A stretch of 9,335 nt of DNA. Source: a bacterium (lineage in GTDB: Bacteria > Spirochaetota > UBA4802 > UBA5550). Below, in pieces: positions 1-7,694 of the stretch. The stretch's first letter is position 1. Every line of letters begins with the position of its first letter. The notes below the pieces were generated by a model, which saw only the letters and a list, made by a program, of their open reading frames with translations, searched no databases and was not told where the DNA came from. The DNA is taken from positions 1-9,335 of the forward strand of contig JAAENB010000129.1 of the NCBI GenBank assembly GCA_024224995.1, given 5' to 3'. Both the position numbers and the translations under genes were made by a program.

Positions 1-21
1 ATAGTATTGCGAGCTGCATCT

Positions 22-115
22 GGCCTTGAAGTAGTATGGGCTCTTTGGGTTGTGAGGACTGTTTGAGCAACGCGAGTTCCGGAGCAATCCAAAGAGCCCA
101 TACTACTTCAAGGCC
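22..115. repeat. Long inverted repeat with 27-bp perfect arms
   Basis: The arms at 22-48 and 89-115 are perfect reverse complements. As RNA the pairing extends inward to 52/85 through one G-U pair. The 40-base interior can form a small apical hairpin: GGACT at 56-60 pairs with AGTTCC at 75-80, with one bulged T. The whole unit is therefore a long stem, an internal loop and a short capped stem. I see no target-site duplication in the immediate flanks and no T-run that would make it a standard terminator. It could be a REP/MITE-like mobile palindrome or a structured RNA; the sequence alone does not decide. The inverted repeat itself is certain, its nature is not. Confidence 0.9.
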
Positions 116-152
116 CGCGCACAAGCAAAATTAAGTTTCTTGAGAGTGTGGA

Positions 153-167
153 CCCTGCAAAGCAGGG
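153..167. repeat. Small GC-rich hairpin upstream of the first gene
   Basis: CCCTGC at 153-158 and GCAGGG at 162-167 form a perfect 6-bp stem with an AAA loop. No T-run follows, so it is not an evident intrinsic terminator. It lies between the long inverted repeat and the promoter of the 137-residue membrane protein gene. I see no ORF or recognisable RNA family in 116-217. Confidence 0.5.
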
Positions 168-217
168 AGTATAACAATGGGACCTTTATTAAGTAGGAAG
201 GACCGGAGAAATTATGC

Positions 218-246
218 TTGATTAGAGACCAAAAATATACTATACT
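218..246 (+). promoter_or_regulatory. Sigma70-like promoter of the small membrane protein gene
   Basis: TTGATT at 218-223 and TATACT at 241-246 are separated by exactly 17 bp and match the -35 (TTGACA) and -10 (TATAAT) consensus well. A second TATACT overlaps at 236-241 but leaves only 12 bp of spacing. Transcription would start about 28 bases before the ATG at 282. The assignment rests on pattern only. Confidence 0.6.
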
Positions 247-281
247 ACATTGCAGATAAAATTTATCACAGGGAATGTAAT

Positions 282-695
282 ATGGATATAAGTAAACGAA
301 TTGGATTATTTATGGTTAGTACAATTTGGATTGGATTTTCTCTGGCAATTTTTTTTAAGCAATTCCATGAATCCGCGAATATAACCGACCTTGATCACGC
401 TTCCATGATGATCATCATCATATCAATCGCTTTTATCGGGTCTTCGGCCTGGTATTTGCAGGACACTTTTGGCGGGTTCTTCTTTTTCTTTTTTTGGGCC
501 GGAATTATATTTACCAACTGCTGCTTTGGGTATATGATTTACAGCAGGGCAGGAGACCTGGCTTCCGGATATATGTTCAGCCAGGTGTATACATTTCAGG
601 CCTTAATTAATTTCGGATACGTGCTTGTTTTTATTATTAGAAAAATCTTCTCCGGGAGAAAAAGAAAAAGCTCTTATTATGATTTTACCAGGTGA
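282..695 (+). CDS. Small four-helix integral membrane protein, function unknown
   Basis: This 137-residue protein shows four hydrophobic segments at about residues 6-25, 41-59, 64-86 and 104-120. It ends in a strongly basic tail (GRKRK), which suggests a cytoplasmic C-terminus. The acidic loop at about 26-40 would then lie on the periplasmic side. The third helix contains a run of six Phe encoded by a T-rich tract. I recognise no family. The ATG at 282 is preceded by a purine-rich GGGAA about six bases upstream and by a good promoter. The gene ends one base before the stop of the oppositely oriented transporter gene, so the two transcripts must overlap. The gene is likely real given promoter, hydrophobic periodicity and position, but its function cannot be named. 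Confidence 0.75.
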   Translation: MDISKRIGLFMVSTIWIGFSLAIFFKQFHESANITDLDHASMMIIIISIAFIGSSAWYLQDTFGGFFFFFFWAGIIFTNCCFGYMIYSRAGDLASGYMFSQVYTFQALINFGYVLVFIIRKIFSGRKRKSSYYDFTR

Positions 696-696
696 T

Positions 697-2193
697 TCAT
701 TTAAAAAAGATAAAAGTAATAATAATAAAAGTCGGAATCAATATTGGTATTGTATACTTAAATATATACCCAAAAAAACTGGGCATGGGAACTCCCGCTT
801 CTTCCGCGATAGATTTTACCATAAAATTCGGCGCGTTCCCTATATAGGTATTCGCTCCCATAAAAACTGCACCCGCGCTAATGGCAAGCAGGGTTCTGGC
901 GTGCTCACCCATAAGAGTCGCAACTTTCCCCCCGCCCACGGCGGTTTCAAAGAACACAGCATAGGTTGGGGCATTGTCGAGAAAACTGGAAAGAATTCCC
1001 GTAGCCCAGAAGAAATTCGTGTCAATAAAGTTATTATTTGAGTCAATAACTCCCCGGATAACAGCGCCAAGAGGCCCCTGGGCTCCGGCTTTGAGCATTA
1101 TAATCGGTGGAGCCATAGTTATGAAAATAGTCGCAAAGAGAGTAGCCACATCGAGCATGGGAGCCCAGTTAAACCCATTTGCCTTTCGAGTCTCTTTTTT
1201 GGTAATAATGAGTGATGTTACGGCAATGGCCAAAAGGAAAGATATTTGCAGTAATGAAGCTGTTTTTACCGGTACATGATGAAGGCGGAAAGCTGTTCCC
1301 AGGTCAAGACTCGATGTAAGGACCGCTGCGGGGAAGAGCGGGATGAGAATTAGATTCGCCTTTCCTTCAATTGAGATTTTTACCCCATCCGGACTTTTTT
1401 CCGGTTTATGCTCTTCTTTGTTATAGTAATAGGTGTCTATTATATAGAAGAAAGTTAACAGAATAGTCACTGCCGTAACCATTGGCAGAAACATGTGTTT
1501 GGTCGTCCAGAAGAAATCTACCCCTTTTAGAAACCCGAGAAAGAGCGGCGGGTCGCCAAGGGGGGTGAGAGAACCGCCAATGTTGGCAACAAGGAAGATA
1601 AAAAAGACCACTACATGCGTTTTATGTGTTCTCCAGTCATTGGCTCTAATGAGCGGTCTTATAAGCAGCATGGCTGCCCCGGTAGTTCCCATCCAGCTGG
1701 CAAGAACGGTGCCAATGAGGAGGATTATTGTGTTCAATTTTGGAGTACCAACCAGCTCTCCTTTAAGCCGGATTCCGCCTGCTACAGTGAATAACGCGAA
1801 TATAACCGCGATAAAAGGGAAGTAATCTTTAAAACATGCTTCCAGAACATAGAAAATCGCGGTACTCAAATCGTACCCCATTGTAAAAGCTATAAAAAAA
1901 GATGCTCCCCAGAAAAGGGATATCTTCCCATAATGCTGATGCCAGAAGTGGGGGGCAAGCAGGGGAAAAACAGCTAAAGAGAGAAGTATTCCAGCAAAAG
2001 GAATTACCCAGAAAAGGTTCATTGTTGTCCCGTCTACATGGGGGGCATGACTCGTGCTCGAGCTCGCGTTCTGTTCTATGGAAACGGTAGTGTTATGGGC
2101 GTTTGTTTGTGTCTCCGCGTATGCACTGGACACGAACGGTACAATGTGCAGAATTATCACTATTGTAAAAAACAGGAAAAAGATCCTTTTCAT
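697..2193 (-). CDS. NhaD/CitMHS-type ion transporter, probable Na+/H+ antiporter
   Basis: This 498-residue inner-membrane protein resembles the ArsB/NhaD ion-transporter superfamily, specifically the CitMHS_2-like branch often annotated as sodium:proton antiporter. A Sec signal peptide spans residues 1-26, with likely cleavage after AYA, followed by a Ser/Thr/His-rich periplasmic stretch to about 56 and then roughly ten membrane segments. The two halves carry the paired re-entrant motifs of the superfamily: GGSLTPLGDPP at about 206-216 and GANTYIGNAPN at about 446-456. SSFLDNAPTY at about 402-411 is the DNxP segment also seen in NhaD. Substrate is inferred: Na+/H+ exchange is most likely, a carboxylate or other anion is possible. 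An in-frame TTG at 2205 lies farther upstream, but the ATG at 2193 is preferred because of its ribosome site. The gene is divergent from the signalling gene at 2335. A TTGACT at 2259-2264 on this strand is a possible -35, but its -10 partner is poor. Confidence 0.85.
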   Translation of the reverse strand: MKRIFFLFFTIVIILHIVPFVSSAYAETQTNAHNTTVSIEQNASSSTSHAPHVDGTTMNLFWVIPFAGILLSLAVFPLLAPHFWHQHYGKISLFWGASFFIAFTMGYDLSTAIFYVLEACFKDYFPFIAVIFALFTVAGGIRLKGELVGTPKLNTIILLIGTVLASWMGTTGAAMLLIRPLIRANDWRTHKTHVVVFFIFLVANIGGSLTPLGDPPLFLGFLKGVDFFWTTKHMFLPMVTAVTILLTFFYIIDTYYYNKEEHKPEKSPDGVKISIEGKANLILIPLFPAAVLTSSLDLGTAFRLHHVPVKTASLLQISFLLAIAVTSLIITKKETRKANGFNWAPMLDVATLFATIFITMAPPIIMLKAGAQGPLGAVIRGVIDSNNNFIDTNFFWATGILSSFLDNAPTYAVFFETAVGGGKVATLMGEHARTLLAISAGAVFMGANTYIGNAPNFMVKSIAEEAGVPMPSFFGYIFKYTIPILIPTFIIITFIFFK

Positions 2194-2199
2194 TGTTGA

Positions 2200-2203
2200 C
2201 TCC
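2200..2203 (-). promoter_or_regulatory. Shine-Dalgarno site fixing the transporter start
   Basis: On the minus strand GGAG (2203-2200) lies six bases before the ATG at 2193. The alternative TTG start at 2205-2203 overlaps this GGAG, so it cannot use it and has no comparable site of its own. Starting at 2193 also puts the Lys-Arg of the signal peptide right after Met. Confidence 0.75.
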
Positions 2204-2288
2204 AAAGGTTCATAAGCGAAATATTAATATCGTCATCAAACTGCTTTTTGCCGTTGAAAGTCAAGAATCTTTCTCATATTTTTTTCAC

Positions 2289-2317
2289 TTGATTTATTGA
2301 ATATGCCAGGATAAACT
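2289..2317 (+). promoter_or_regulatory. Sigma70-like promoter of the hybrid kinase/phosphatase gene
   Basis: TTGATT at 2289-2294 and TAAACT at 2312-2317 are separated by 17 bp, close to the sigma70 consensus, and lie just upstream of the ATG at 2335. The -35 hexamer and spacing are the same as in the promoter at 218-246. The leader would be very short, about 10-12 bases, with only a weak AGAG-type ribosome site at about 2325-2329. Confidence 0.55.
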
Positions 2318-2334
2318 GTATTATAGAGAATAAT

Positions 2335-5094
2335 ATGAAAATTAAATATAAACTTATACTGCTTTTTATTCTAATTATTATTGCCTCTTCTCTTCCTCTT
2401 TCTTTATTCATTCTTGAAAAAGTGAGAGAAGAGACAATGAAGCAATTGACTCACCAGGGCGTGATTGTTAGCAGAACAATCTCCAAGTTAGCTTCCTATA
2501 TTGTGTTGATGAATGGCGGCAGTATCAAGGGAGCTGTGGTCGATTCCAAAGAAATGATTGATATTATTAAACCCCTTGTTGAGGACGGACTCATGTATGC
2601 CGAATCCATCTTTGTTTCGGCACGGAAAAAAGGGACAGGTACTATTCTGGCCTCTTTCAGCAGCCCGGCTTTTAAAGAACATGCCCTTGCTTCGTTACCC
2701 CCTGCTCCTTCTGCGGTAGAAAAAAAAGGGGTCAGGGAACTGGTGCTGCCTGGTGTTGATGATGTTTATTATGAGTTTGTCTATAACAACTCTATTGGGG
2801 AGACCGGGTCTTATTGCCAGGGAAGGGTAATTTTTTCAAAAACCGTGATAGTTGCTCCTATCCGGAAAATGCAAAAACTTGTTATTGGCGCTACTGGCGC
2901 GGTTATTCTCCTTGTTAGTATCCTGGGCCTGTTCATCAGCCGTTTCATATCAAAACCTATTGAAGGCTTAATCACGGGAGTGGAACGGATCGAAGCCGGT
3001 GATTACCGGAGCCAGCTTCCGGTTACCAGCAAGGATGAACTGGGAAAACTCGCACGGACCTTTAATCACCTGGCGGATATTTTGCAGCTTAAAATTGATA
3101 GCCTGGCAAGCGCCAATAAAGAATTAAAACGTCTTGATATTCTTAAAGACGAATTCCTTGCCAATATGTCCCATGAAATGAGAACCCCTCTTGAAGGGAT
3201 TATCGGCCTTGCGGAATCCCTTATTAAAGGCGCCACCGGCAGCCTGGGGATTCAAACCAAAAAGAATCTTTCGCTCCTGGTGGCGAGCGGTAAACGGCTT
3301 TCATCCCTGGTTAATGATATTCTTGATTTTTCTCAGCTCAAACATCATGATATCAATATTGAACTGCTTCCTGTTGATATGCATGCTATCACGCAATTAG
3401 TTGTTTCTATTATTCAGCCCCTGGCCGATAAAAAATTTTTAAAAATTGACAACCAAATTCCTCCGGGATCTGCCAATGTATATGGAGATGAGAACAGGCT
3501 TCAGCAGGTTATGATGAATTTAATCGGGAATGCCATTAAGTTCACTGATGCCGGTGAGATCCGTATTTCCATGCACCGTGACAACGGTGAGGATGAGCGG
3601 ACTGTTGTGTCGGTTTCCGACACCGGGGTTGGAATCCCGGCCGACCAAAAGGAAAATATTTTTGAAGCTTTCCAGCAGGCCGATGGCGGCCTTACCAGGG
3701 TTTATAGCGGTTCCGGGCTGGGACTTACTATTACCAGTAAGCTGGTTGAACTGCACGGTGGTAATCTCCGGGTTGATTCCGAGCCCGGCGTTGGATCCCG
3801 TTTTTTCTTTTCTCTGAAAACATGTCCTGAAAAATTTAACGGCCTCAGAGAAAACCCGTTGGATTTCCTTTTGCTTTCGGACCCGGAAGCTCCTTCTTCC
3901 GGAGAGGTTCACATTCCCCGGGAAATCGGCAGGAGTTTTGCCGATGCTCCTAAAAAAATTATGGTTGTGGATGATGAACCGGTTAATATCCAGGTGCTGG
4001 TTAACCACCTGGTCCTGGAAGGATACGAGGTTATTACCGTTACTGACGGTCAGGAAGCCCTGGATATGCTCAATGAACCGGATCTGCCGGATCTTGTCCT
4101 TCTCAATGTTATGCTGCCCCGGATATCCGGGTACGAGGTTTGCCGGATTATTCGTAAAAAATATCCCACTCATGATTTACCGGTGTTGCTGCTCACTGCC
4201 CAAAACAAACCCGGTGACCTTGTTACGGGCTTTGAAGCCGGTGCCAATGACTATCTCACTAAACCCGTAGACAAGCAGGAGCTTCTCGCACGGGTGAAAA
4301 GTCTCATCTCCCTTAAGAACTCGTTCAAAGAACACGGCGAGCTGGTTGCTATTGAACAGGAGCTGCTTATGGCCCAGGAGATCCAGACCACGCTCCTGCC
4401 CGAGAAATTGCCCGAAATGGAGTATATCACCATTGCCGCCCGGTATGAACCCATGCGTTATGTTGGCGGTGACTTTTATGATTTTAACCTTGTCGATGAT
4501 ATGAAATTCGGTTTCCTTATTGCTGACGCGTCGGGTCATGGTATTCCCGCTGCTGTTGTGTGCGCTATGCTGGAAGTGACCTATTCGTTTTATAAAGAAA
4601 TGGTTATTGACCCCGCGCTGCTTCTGGAACAGATTAATTTTACGATGTGTAATTATACCCATGAGCAATATGTTACTGCCTGTTATGTGTATATCAACCT
4701 GGAAGAGAAAAAAATATTCCACGCAGGCGCGGGGCATTTACCGCTTCTCATCTGGCGGCAGAGTGAGAAAGAATTGATCCAGGATCATGAGAATAAAGTG
4801 CCTTTGGGTGTTTTCCCGGAAACCAAATACAATACCAGGTCCCTGGATTTGCGGGACGGCGACCGGATTATTCTCTATACCGATTGTATTCTTGAGGCCC
4901 GGAATGAAGAAAGAGAAACCTTTGGCGACGAGCGCTTTCATGACCTTATTAAACAGTACGGGAACTCCGGGGGTGAAGAGTTCGCCGATGCTGTTCTGGA
5001 GGCCGTTAAAACATGGGGCAATGTTACGGCCGACAGAGGTCTGGATGATGACCTGACCCTTGTGGTTCTGGATATTTCTATTCCTGAGAGTTAA
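2335..5094 (+). CDS. Membrane hybrid histidine kinase with pseudo-receiver and SpoIIE/PP2C phosphatase output
   Basis: This 919-residue protein reads, in order: TM1 (about 6-27); a periplasmic region of about 150 residues, possibly Cache-like; TM2 (about 182-204); HAMP (about 205-255, DELG at 234-237); HisKA with phospho-acceptor H280 in SHEMRTP; HATPase_c with N box at 395-403, DTGVGIP at 429-435 and GSGLGL at 459-464; receiver (about 541-655); a helical linker; and a SpoIIE/RsbU-type PP2C phosphatase (about 700-916). Phosphatase metal-site motifs are present: GGDFYD with D713, IADASGHG with D731, YTD with D850 and DDDLT at 904-908. The kinase looks active. The receiver keeps D546/D547, T621 and K643 but has Asn591 where the phosphorylated Asp belongs, so a normal internal phosphorelay is not expected. 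RsbU-like enzymes dephosphorylate STAS anti-sigma antagonists; that role is inferred here, as no partner gene is nearby. Minor oddities are E287 after the H-box and C851 in place of the usual Gly after YTD. Confidence 0.93.
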   Translation: MKIKYKLILLFILIIIASSLPLSLFILEKVREETMKQLTHQGVIVSRTISKLASYIVLMNGGSIKGAVVDSKEMIDIIKPLVEDGLMYAESIFVSARKKGTGTILASFSSPAFKEHALASLPPAPSAVEKKGVRELVLPGVDDVYYEFVYNNSIGETGSYCQGRVIFSKTVIVAPIRKMQKLVIGATGAVILLVSILGLFISRFISKPIEGLITGVERIEAGDYRSQLPVTSKDELGKLARTFNHLADILQLKIDSLASANKELKRLDILKDEFLANMSHEMRTPLEGIIGLAESLIKGATGSLGIQTKKNLSLLVASGKRLSSLVNDILDFSQLKHHDINIELLPVDMHAITQLVVSIIQPLADKKFLKIDNQIPPGSANVYGDENRLQQVMMNLIGNAIKFTDAGEIRISMHRDNGEDERTVVSVSDTGVGIPADQKENIFEAFQQADGGLTRVYSGSGLGLTITSKLVELHGGNLRVDSEPGVGSRFFFSLKTCPEKFNGLRENPLDFLLLSDPEAPSSGEVHIPREIGRSFADAPKKIMVVDDEPVNIQVLVNHLVLEGYEVITVTDGQEALDMLNEPDLPDLVLLNVMLPRISGYEVCRIIRKKYPTHDLPVLLLTAQNKPGDLVTGFEAGANDYLTKPVDKQELLARVKSLISLKNSFKEHGELVAIEQELLMAQEIQTTLLPEKLPEMEYITIAARYEPMRYVGGDFYDFNLVDDMKFGFLIADASGHGIPAAVVCAMLEVTYSFYKEMVIDPALLLEQINFTMCNYTHEQYVTACYVYINLEEKKIFHAGAGHLPLLIWRQSEKELIQDHENKVPLGVFPETKYNTRSLDLRDGDRIILYTDCILEARNEERETFGDERFHDLIKQYGNSGGEEFADAVLEAVKTWGNVTADRGLDDDLTLVVLDISIPES

Positions 5095-6734
5095 AACCCG
5101 CCCGTACTCTTAAGCCGTTTCTGTATCCGCCAATAGGTTCCCGATGACGGGCTGGTGTCGACCCCCGCGAGATAGATATAATACGAATCTACTACAATAG
5201 TTTTGACCTGATCCATATTGTTGCCAAAGTACTGGGTCACTGCTCCGCCCGTGCCGAATGTTGATACCAGTTCTCCGGTGCTAATATCTCTCTTTTCAAT
5301 TCGCCATATTGAATCGGCTTCTCCGCTTATCAGTTGATACCCGGCACAGTAAATATACTTTGAATCAATTGCCATTGCATTGATCCTGTCACCCCAGGTT
5401 CCCGGGTTGGATACTATCGTCCCATTGTTCCCGAATGAGATAACCAGATTTCCCGTTGTTTTATTGAATTTTGCTATTCGCCACTGCTCGTTATCCGATG
5501 AGTTTACGCAATCATATCCGGCTACATAGACATAATTGTCATCGACCTGGATGGCAGTTGCCGCGTCAGTGTCGCTGCTTGGATCGATAGAGATTACGCC
5601 GCTTGTGCCAAAAGTGGCGTCATTTGTTCCGGTCGCTTTATTGAATTTTTCGATTCTCCAGCCGATGCTGGTTCCAAAATTGGAGCCGGCTATGTAAATA
5701 GAATCCGCGTCCAGCGCCAGGGAATTGGCTGAATTGGAGGTGCCGGTTGCCGAGGGTGAACTCTTGATTCCGCTGGTGCCGAAAGCGCTTTCCGGTAATG
5801 CCGCTGAATTGCCGGTTTTGTTTAACTTGTGCGTTTGGAGCCATGAATTAGTGCTTAACCATCGCTGCCCTGTTATATACAAATAGTCTGTCTCAAGAGC
5901 AATAGACCAGGGATAATTTCTATCTGCAACTGAATAGGTATACAGGCCTGAAGTACCAAAGGATGTGTCAATGGCTCCGGTGGTTTTATTTCTTTTCTCT
6001 ACCAGCCAGTTGTAACTGGAATTTCTACCCGTGCTATAAATATAGGAAGAATCAACTGCTATAGAATAAATATTTGTATTGGGAGCGGACCAGTCTACAG
6101 CTCCGTCTCCGTCAAAAGCCGGTTCCGGAACCCCGGTGTTTTTATTATACTTTTCTATCCGTCCCGTGCCCCCGCCGTTTTGCGCGTCTCCCGCTACAAA
6201 CATATAGTCGCCGTCCACCGCGATGGAGTAGGGCACGTCCCACGTTGTTGCATTGGGATCACTGGTTATTGAAAAAGTATATCCCGCTGAAAGCCCCATT
6301 GCTATGGCCAGGGTTTTCTCTTCTCCCGGAGTCAGGTTGGCTGTGGCCGATCCGTAGTATATCTCTGTCCCATTGGTAGATGGCGCCCGTACTTCAAAGT
6401 GCCGGTTTGCTCCTGCCGAGACACTGATCGTTACGCTTCCTACACCCGGGGGATAGGTGTAGTTCACTGTGGGCATGTTCGGGCCCGAGATTTTTATAAA
6501 GAATTGACTTATGTCTGTTGGTGCTTCTGCCGCTGCTTCCGTGGAGAAAAACCTGAGTATTTTGTCTATAAGCGCGGGTTCGCTTTTTGCCTGGGTGTTT
6601 TGATTGAGTCCCAGGCTGATAGTTACGTTCGACGTGTCGTTTGAGAAACAGCCCGTAAGCAGCCAGGCTGCCGAAAGCAGTATAAGTAGTATTTTTTTAC
6701 TGTTAAATAGAGTTCGCTTTTTTTTCGTTTTCAT
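5091..6734 (-). CDS. Lipoprotein with seven-bladed delta-60/DUF5122-type beta-propeller
   Basis: This 547-residue precursor has a basic N-terminus, a hydrophobic segment and a lipobox LLTGC with the lipidated Cys at 29, so it is a predicted outer- or inner-membrane lipoprotein. Residues 30-150 form a Ser/Thr-rich beta domain of unknown type. From about 168 to the end there are seven copies of a 55-60 residue unit built from a SIAVDxxYIYxAG strand pair followed by W-RIEKxNKxTG and SFGTSG. The strand pairs begin near 168, 223, 276, 336, 393, 451 and 510. This resembles delta-60 (DUF5122) propeller repeats. Seven units fit one closed seven-bladed propeller, with the last unit ending just after its RIQKRLKSTG strand. 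Enzymatic residues are not apparent; a binding or scaffold role is inferred. The ATG at 6734 has a strong AAGGAG six bases upstream. The stop overlaps that of the convergent kinase gene. Confidence 0.85.
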   Translation of the reverse strand: MKTKKKRTLFNSKKILLILLSAAWLLTGCFSNDTSNVTISLGLNQNTQAKSEPALIDKILRFFSTEAAAEAPTDISQFFIKISGPNMPTVNYTYPPGVGSVTISVSAGANRHFEVRAPSTNGTEIYYGSATANLTPGEEKTLAIAMGLSAGYTFSITSDPNATTWDVPYSIAVDGDYMFVAGDAQNGGGTGRIEKYNKNTGVPEPAFDGDGAVDWSAPNTNIYSIAVDSSYIYSTGRNSSYNWLVEKRNKTTGAIDTSFGTSGLYTYSVADRNYPWSIALETDYLYITGQRWLSTNSWLQTHKLNKTGNSAALPESAFGTSGIKSSPSATGTSNSANSLALDADSIYIAGSNFGTSIGWRIEKFNKATGTNDATFGTSGVISIDPSSDTDAATAIQVDDNYVYVAGYDCVNSSDNEQWRIAKFNKTTGNLVISFGNNGTIVSNPGTWGDRINAMAIDSKYIYCAGYQLISGEADSIWRIEKRDISTGELVSTFGTGGAVTQYFGNNMDQVKTIVVDSYYIYLAGVDTSPSSGTYWRIQKRLKSTGGF

Positions 6735-6740
6735 TGTCGT

Positions 6741-6746
6741 CTCCTT
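6741..6746 (-). promoter_or_regulatory. Strong ribosome-binding site of the propeller lipoprotein gene
   Basis: On the minus strand AAGGAG precedes the ATG at 6734 with a six-base ACGACA spacer. This is one of the two strongest Shine-Dalgarno sites in the window and fixes the start in front of the lysine-rich signal peptide. Confidence 0.75.
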
Positions 6747-6820
6747 CTTGTTCGGTATTCAGACTCTTTTTTTTTGTTACGTGCCTTGAATAGCTTCTCT
6801 GTGTTTGCCGCTTCCCTATG

Positions 6821-6832
6821 AAAACATGTTTT
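6821..6832. repeat. 12-bp palindrome AAAACATGTTTT, possible operator
   Basis: A perfect 12-bp palindrome lies in the 178-base gap between the methyltransferase and the propeller lipoprotein, about 90 bases before the lipoprotein start. It could be a dimeric repressor site, but AT-rich palindromes of this length also arise by chance. Confidence 0.35.
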
Positions 6833-6868
6833 ATTGCCCTTGACTCTTCTATGTATATCTAATATTAA

Positions 6869-6896
6869 AATATAATACTATTCCCGGGGAAAACAA
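6869..6896 (-). promoter_or_regulatory. Possible promoter of the propeller lipoprotein gene
   Basis: On the minus strand TTGTTT (6896-6891) and TATATT (6874-6869) are spaced by 16 bp. This gives an internal promoter between the methyltransferase stop and the lipoprotein gene, with a leader of about 130 bases. The region is very AT-rich, so alternatives exist. The large gap supports separate transcription of the lipoprotein gene. Confidence 0.3.
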
Positions 6897-6912
6897 AAAA
6901 AAGTGACAGTTT

Positions 6913-7671
6913 TTATGATTTTTTTAGCTTAAATATCATAAAATTGCTTGTTTCTTCGTCAAATTCCCCATAAGAATAGTCTCCATATACATTTTCCGCT
7001 TTTAATCCCGCTTTTTGTATCATTTCGTTAAATTCCGTATAATAAATTGGACGGAAGTTTATTTCGAGATATCGCTTTTCTATTAATATATTCATTGAAT
7101 CATATATCTCATAAAACTGGTATCCCGTTACCATCCCATCCGTTTCCACCTGGTTCATGTGCGATAGTATCATTTCCCTTTCGTCGTCTATGGGGAACTT
7201 GCCCAGGATTTTGGTGGTTCCGTCCGCGGTTTGCAGCCGCACGTTTGGGTTTTGCAGCGTGCAGATGAAGGTGCCGCCGCCGGTCAGGTGTACGCCGATT
7301 CTTTCCAGGGCTTTCTGCTGGTTTTCGTATGAGGTTATTTCCGACAATGAATGAAACGGCAGTATTATTAAATCATATTTTTTATGTAATTCAAGGTTTA
7401 CTACGTCCATTTCTATGAGCTCTACTGCGTATCCCTGGCCCCGGATCTTTTTATCAAAAGCCGCCAGCATTCCCTTTGAGTAATCCACACAGGTCATTTT
7501 CCTGTTCGATTTTAACAATGGGATCGATACCCTGCCGGTGCCGCACATCAGTTCAAGGATCTCTCCGTAGAAGTTCTCCGTTTCTTTTTTAAAAAAGGCG
7601 ATATCGAAATATTCTTTTACGTAGAGGTCGTAGATGTCGGCTACTTTGTCGAATTGGATTGGGGTTTTCAT
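6913..7671 (-). CDS. Class I SAM-dependent methyltransferase
   Basis: This 252-residue soluble protein has the Rossmann-like methyltransferase order. Motif I is ILELMCGTGR at 38-47, followed by an acidic residue D63 (CVDYS) that would bind the SAM ribose, D89 in EMDV near the adenine pocket, and YDLIILPFHSLSEI at 99-112 in the motif IV region. The C-terminal half (about 160-252) has the beta-strand pattern typical of small-molecule methyltransferases (YYTEFNEMIQKAGL). The substrate cannot be read from the sequence. The ATG at 7671 has GAGGAG eight bases upstream. The gene starts 23 bases after the TPR gene on the same strand, so the two are probably one transcript. No signal peptide or membrane segment is seen. 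Confidence 0.9.
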   Translation of the reverse strand: MKTPIQFDKVADIYDLYVKEYFDIAFFKKETENFYGEILELMCGTGRVSIPLLKSNRKMTCVDYSKGMLAAFDKKIRGQGYAVELIEMDVVNLELHKKYDLIILPFHSLSEITSYENQQKALERIGVHLTGGGTFICTLQNPNVRLQTADGTTKILGKFPIDDEREMILSHMNQVETDGMVTGYQFYEIYDSMNILIEKRYLEINFRPIYYTEFNEMIQKAGLKAENVYGDYSYGEFDEETSNFMIFKLKKS

Positions 7672-7694
7672 GGTGTGCGCTCCTCGTAAATTCT

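Noticed and set aside
22..115. Integron attC-like recombination site, because of the folded inverted repeat with a bulged base
   Set aside because: The ends lack the conserved GTTRRRY/RYYYAAC core sites, and no integrase or cassette array is present.
2203..2205. TTG start giving a 502-residue transporter
   Set aside because: The TTG overlaps the GGAG that serves the ATG at 2193 and lacks its own ribosome site.
3520..4173. 217-residue minus-strand ORF inside the kinase gene
   Set aside because: It is antisense to the conserved HATPase and receiver coding region and shows no family features or ribosome site.
6880..6912. Intrinsic terminator after the methyltransferase
   Set aside because: An eight-T run (minus strand, 6902-6895) is present, but no GC stem precedes it; only A/T flanks around CTGTCAC could pair.
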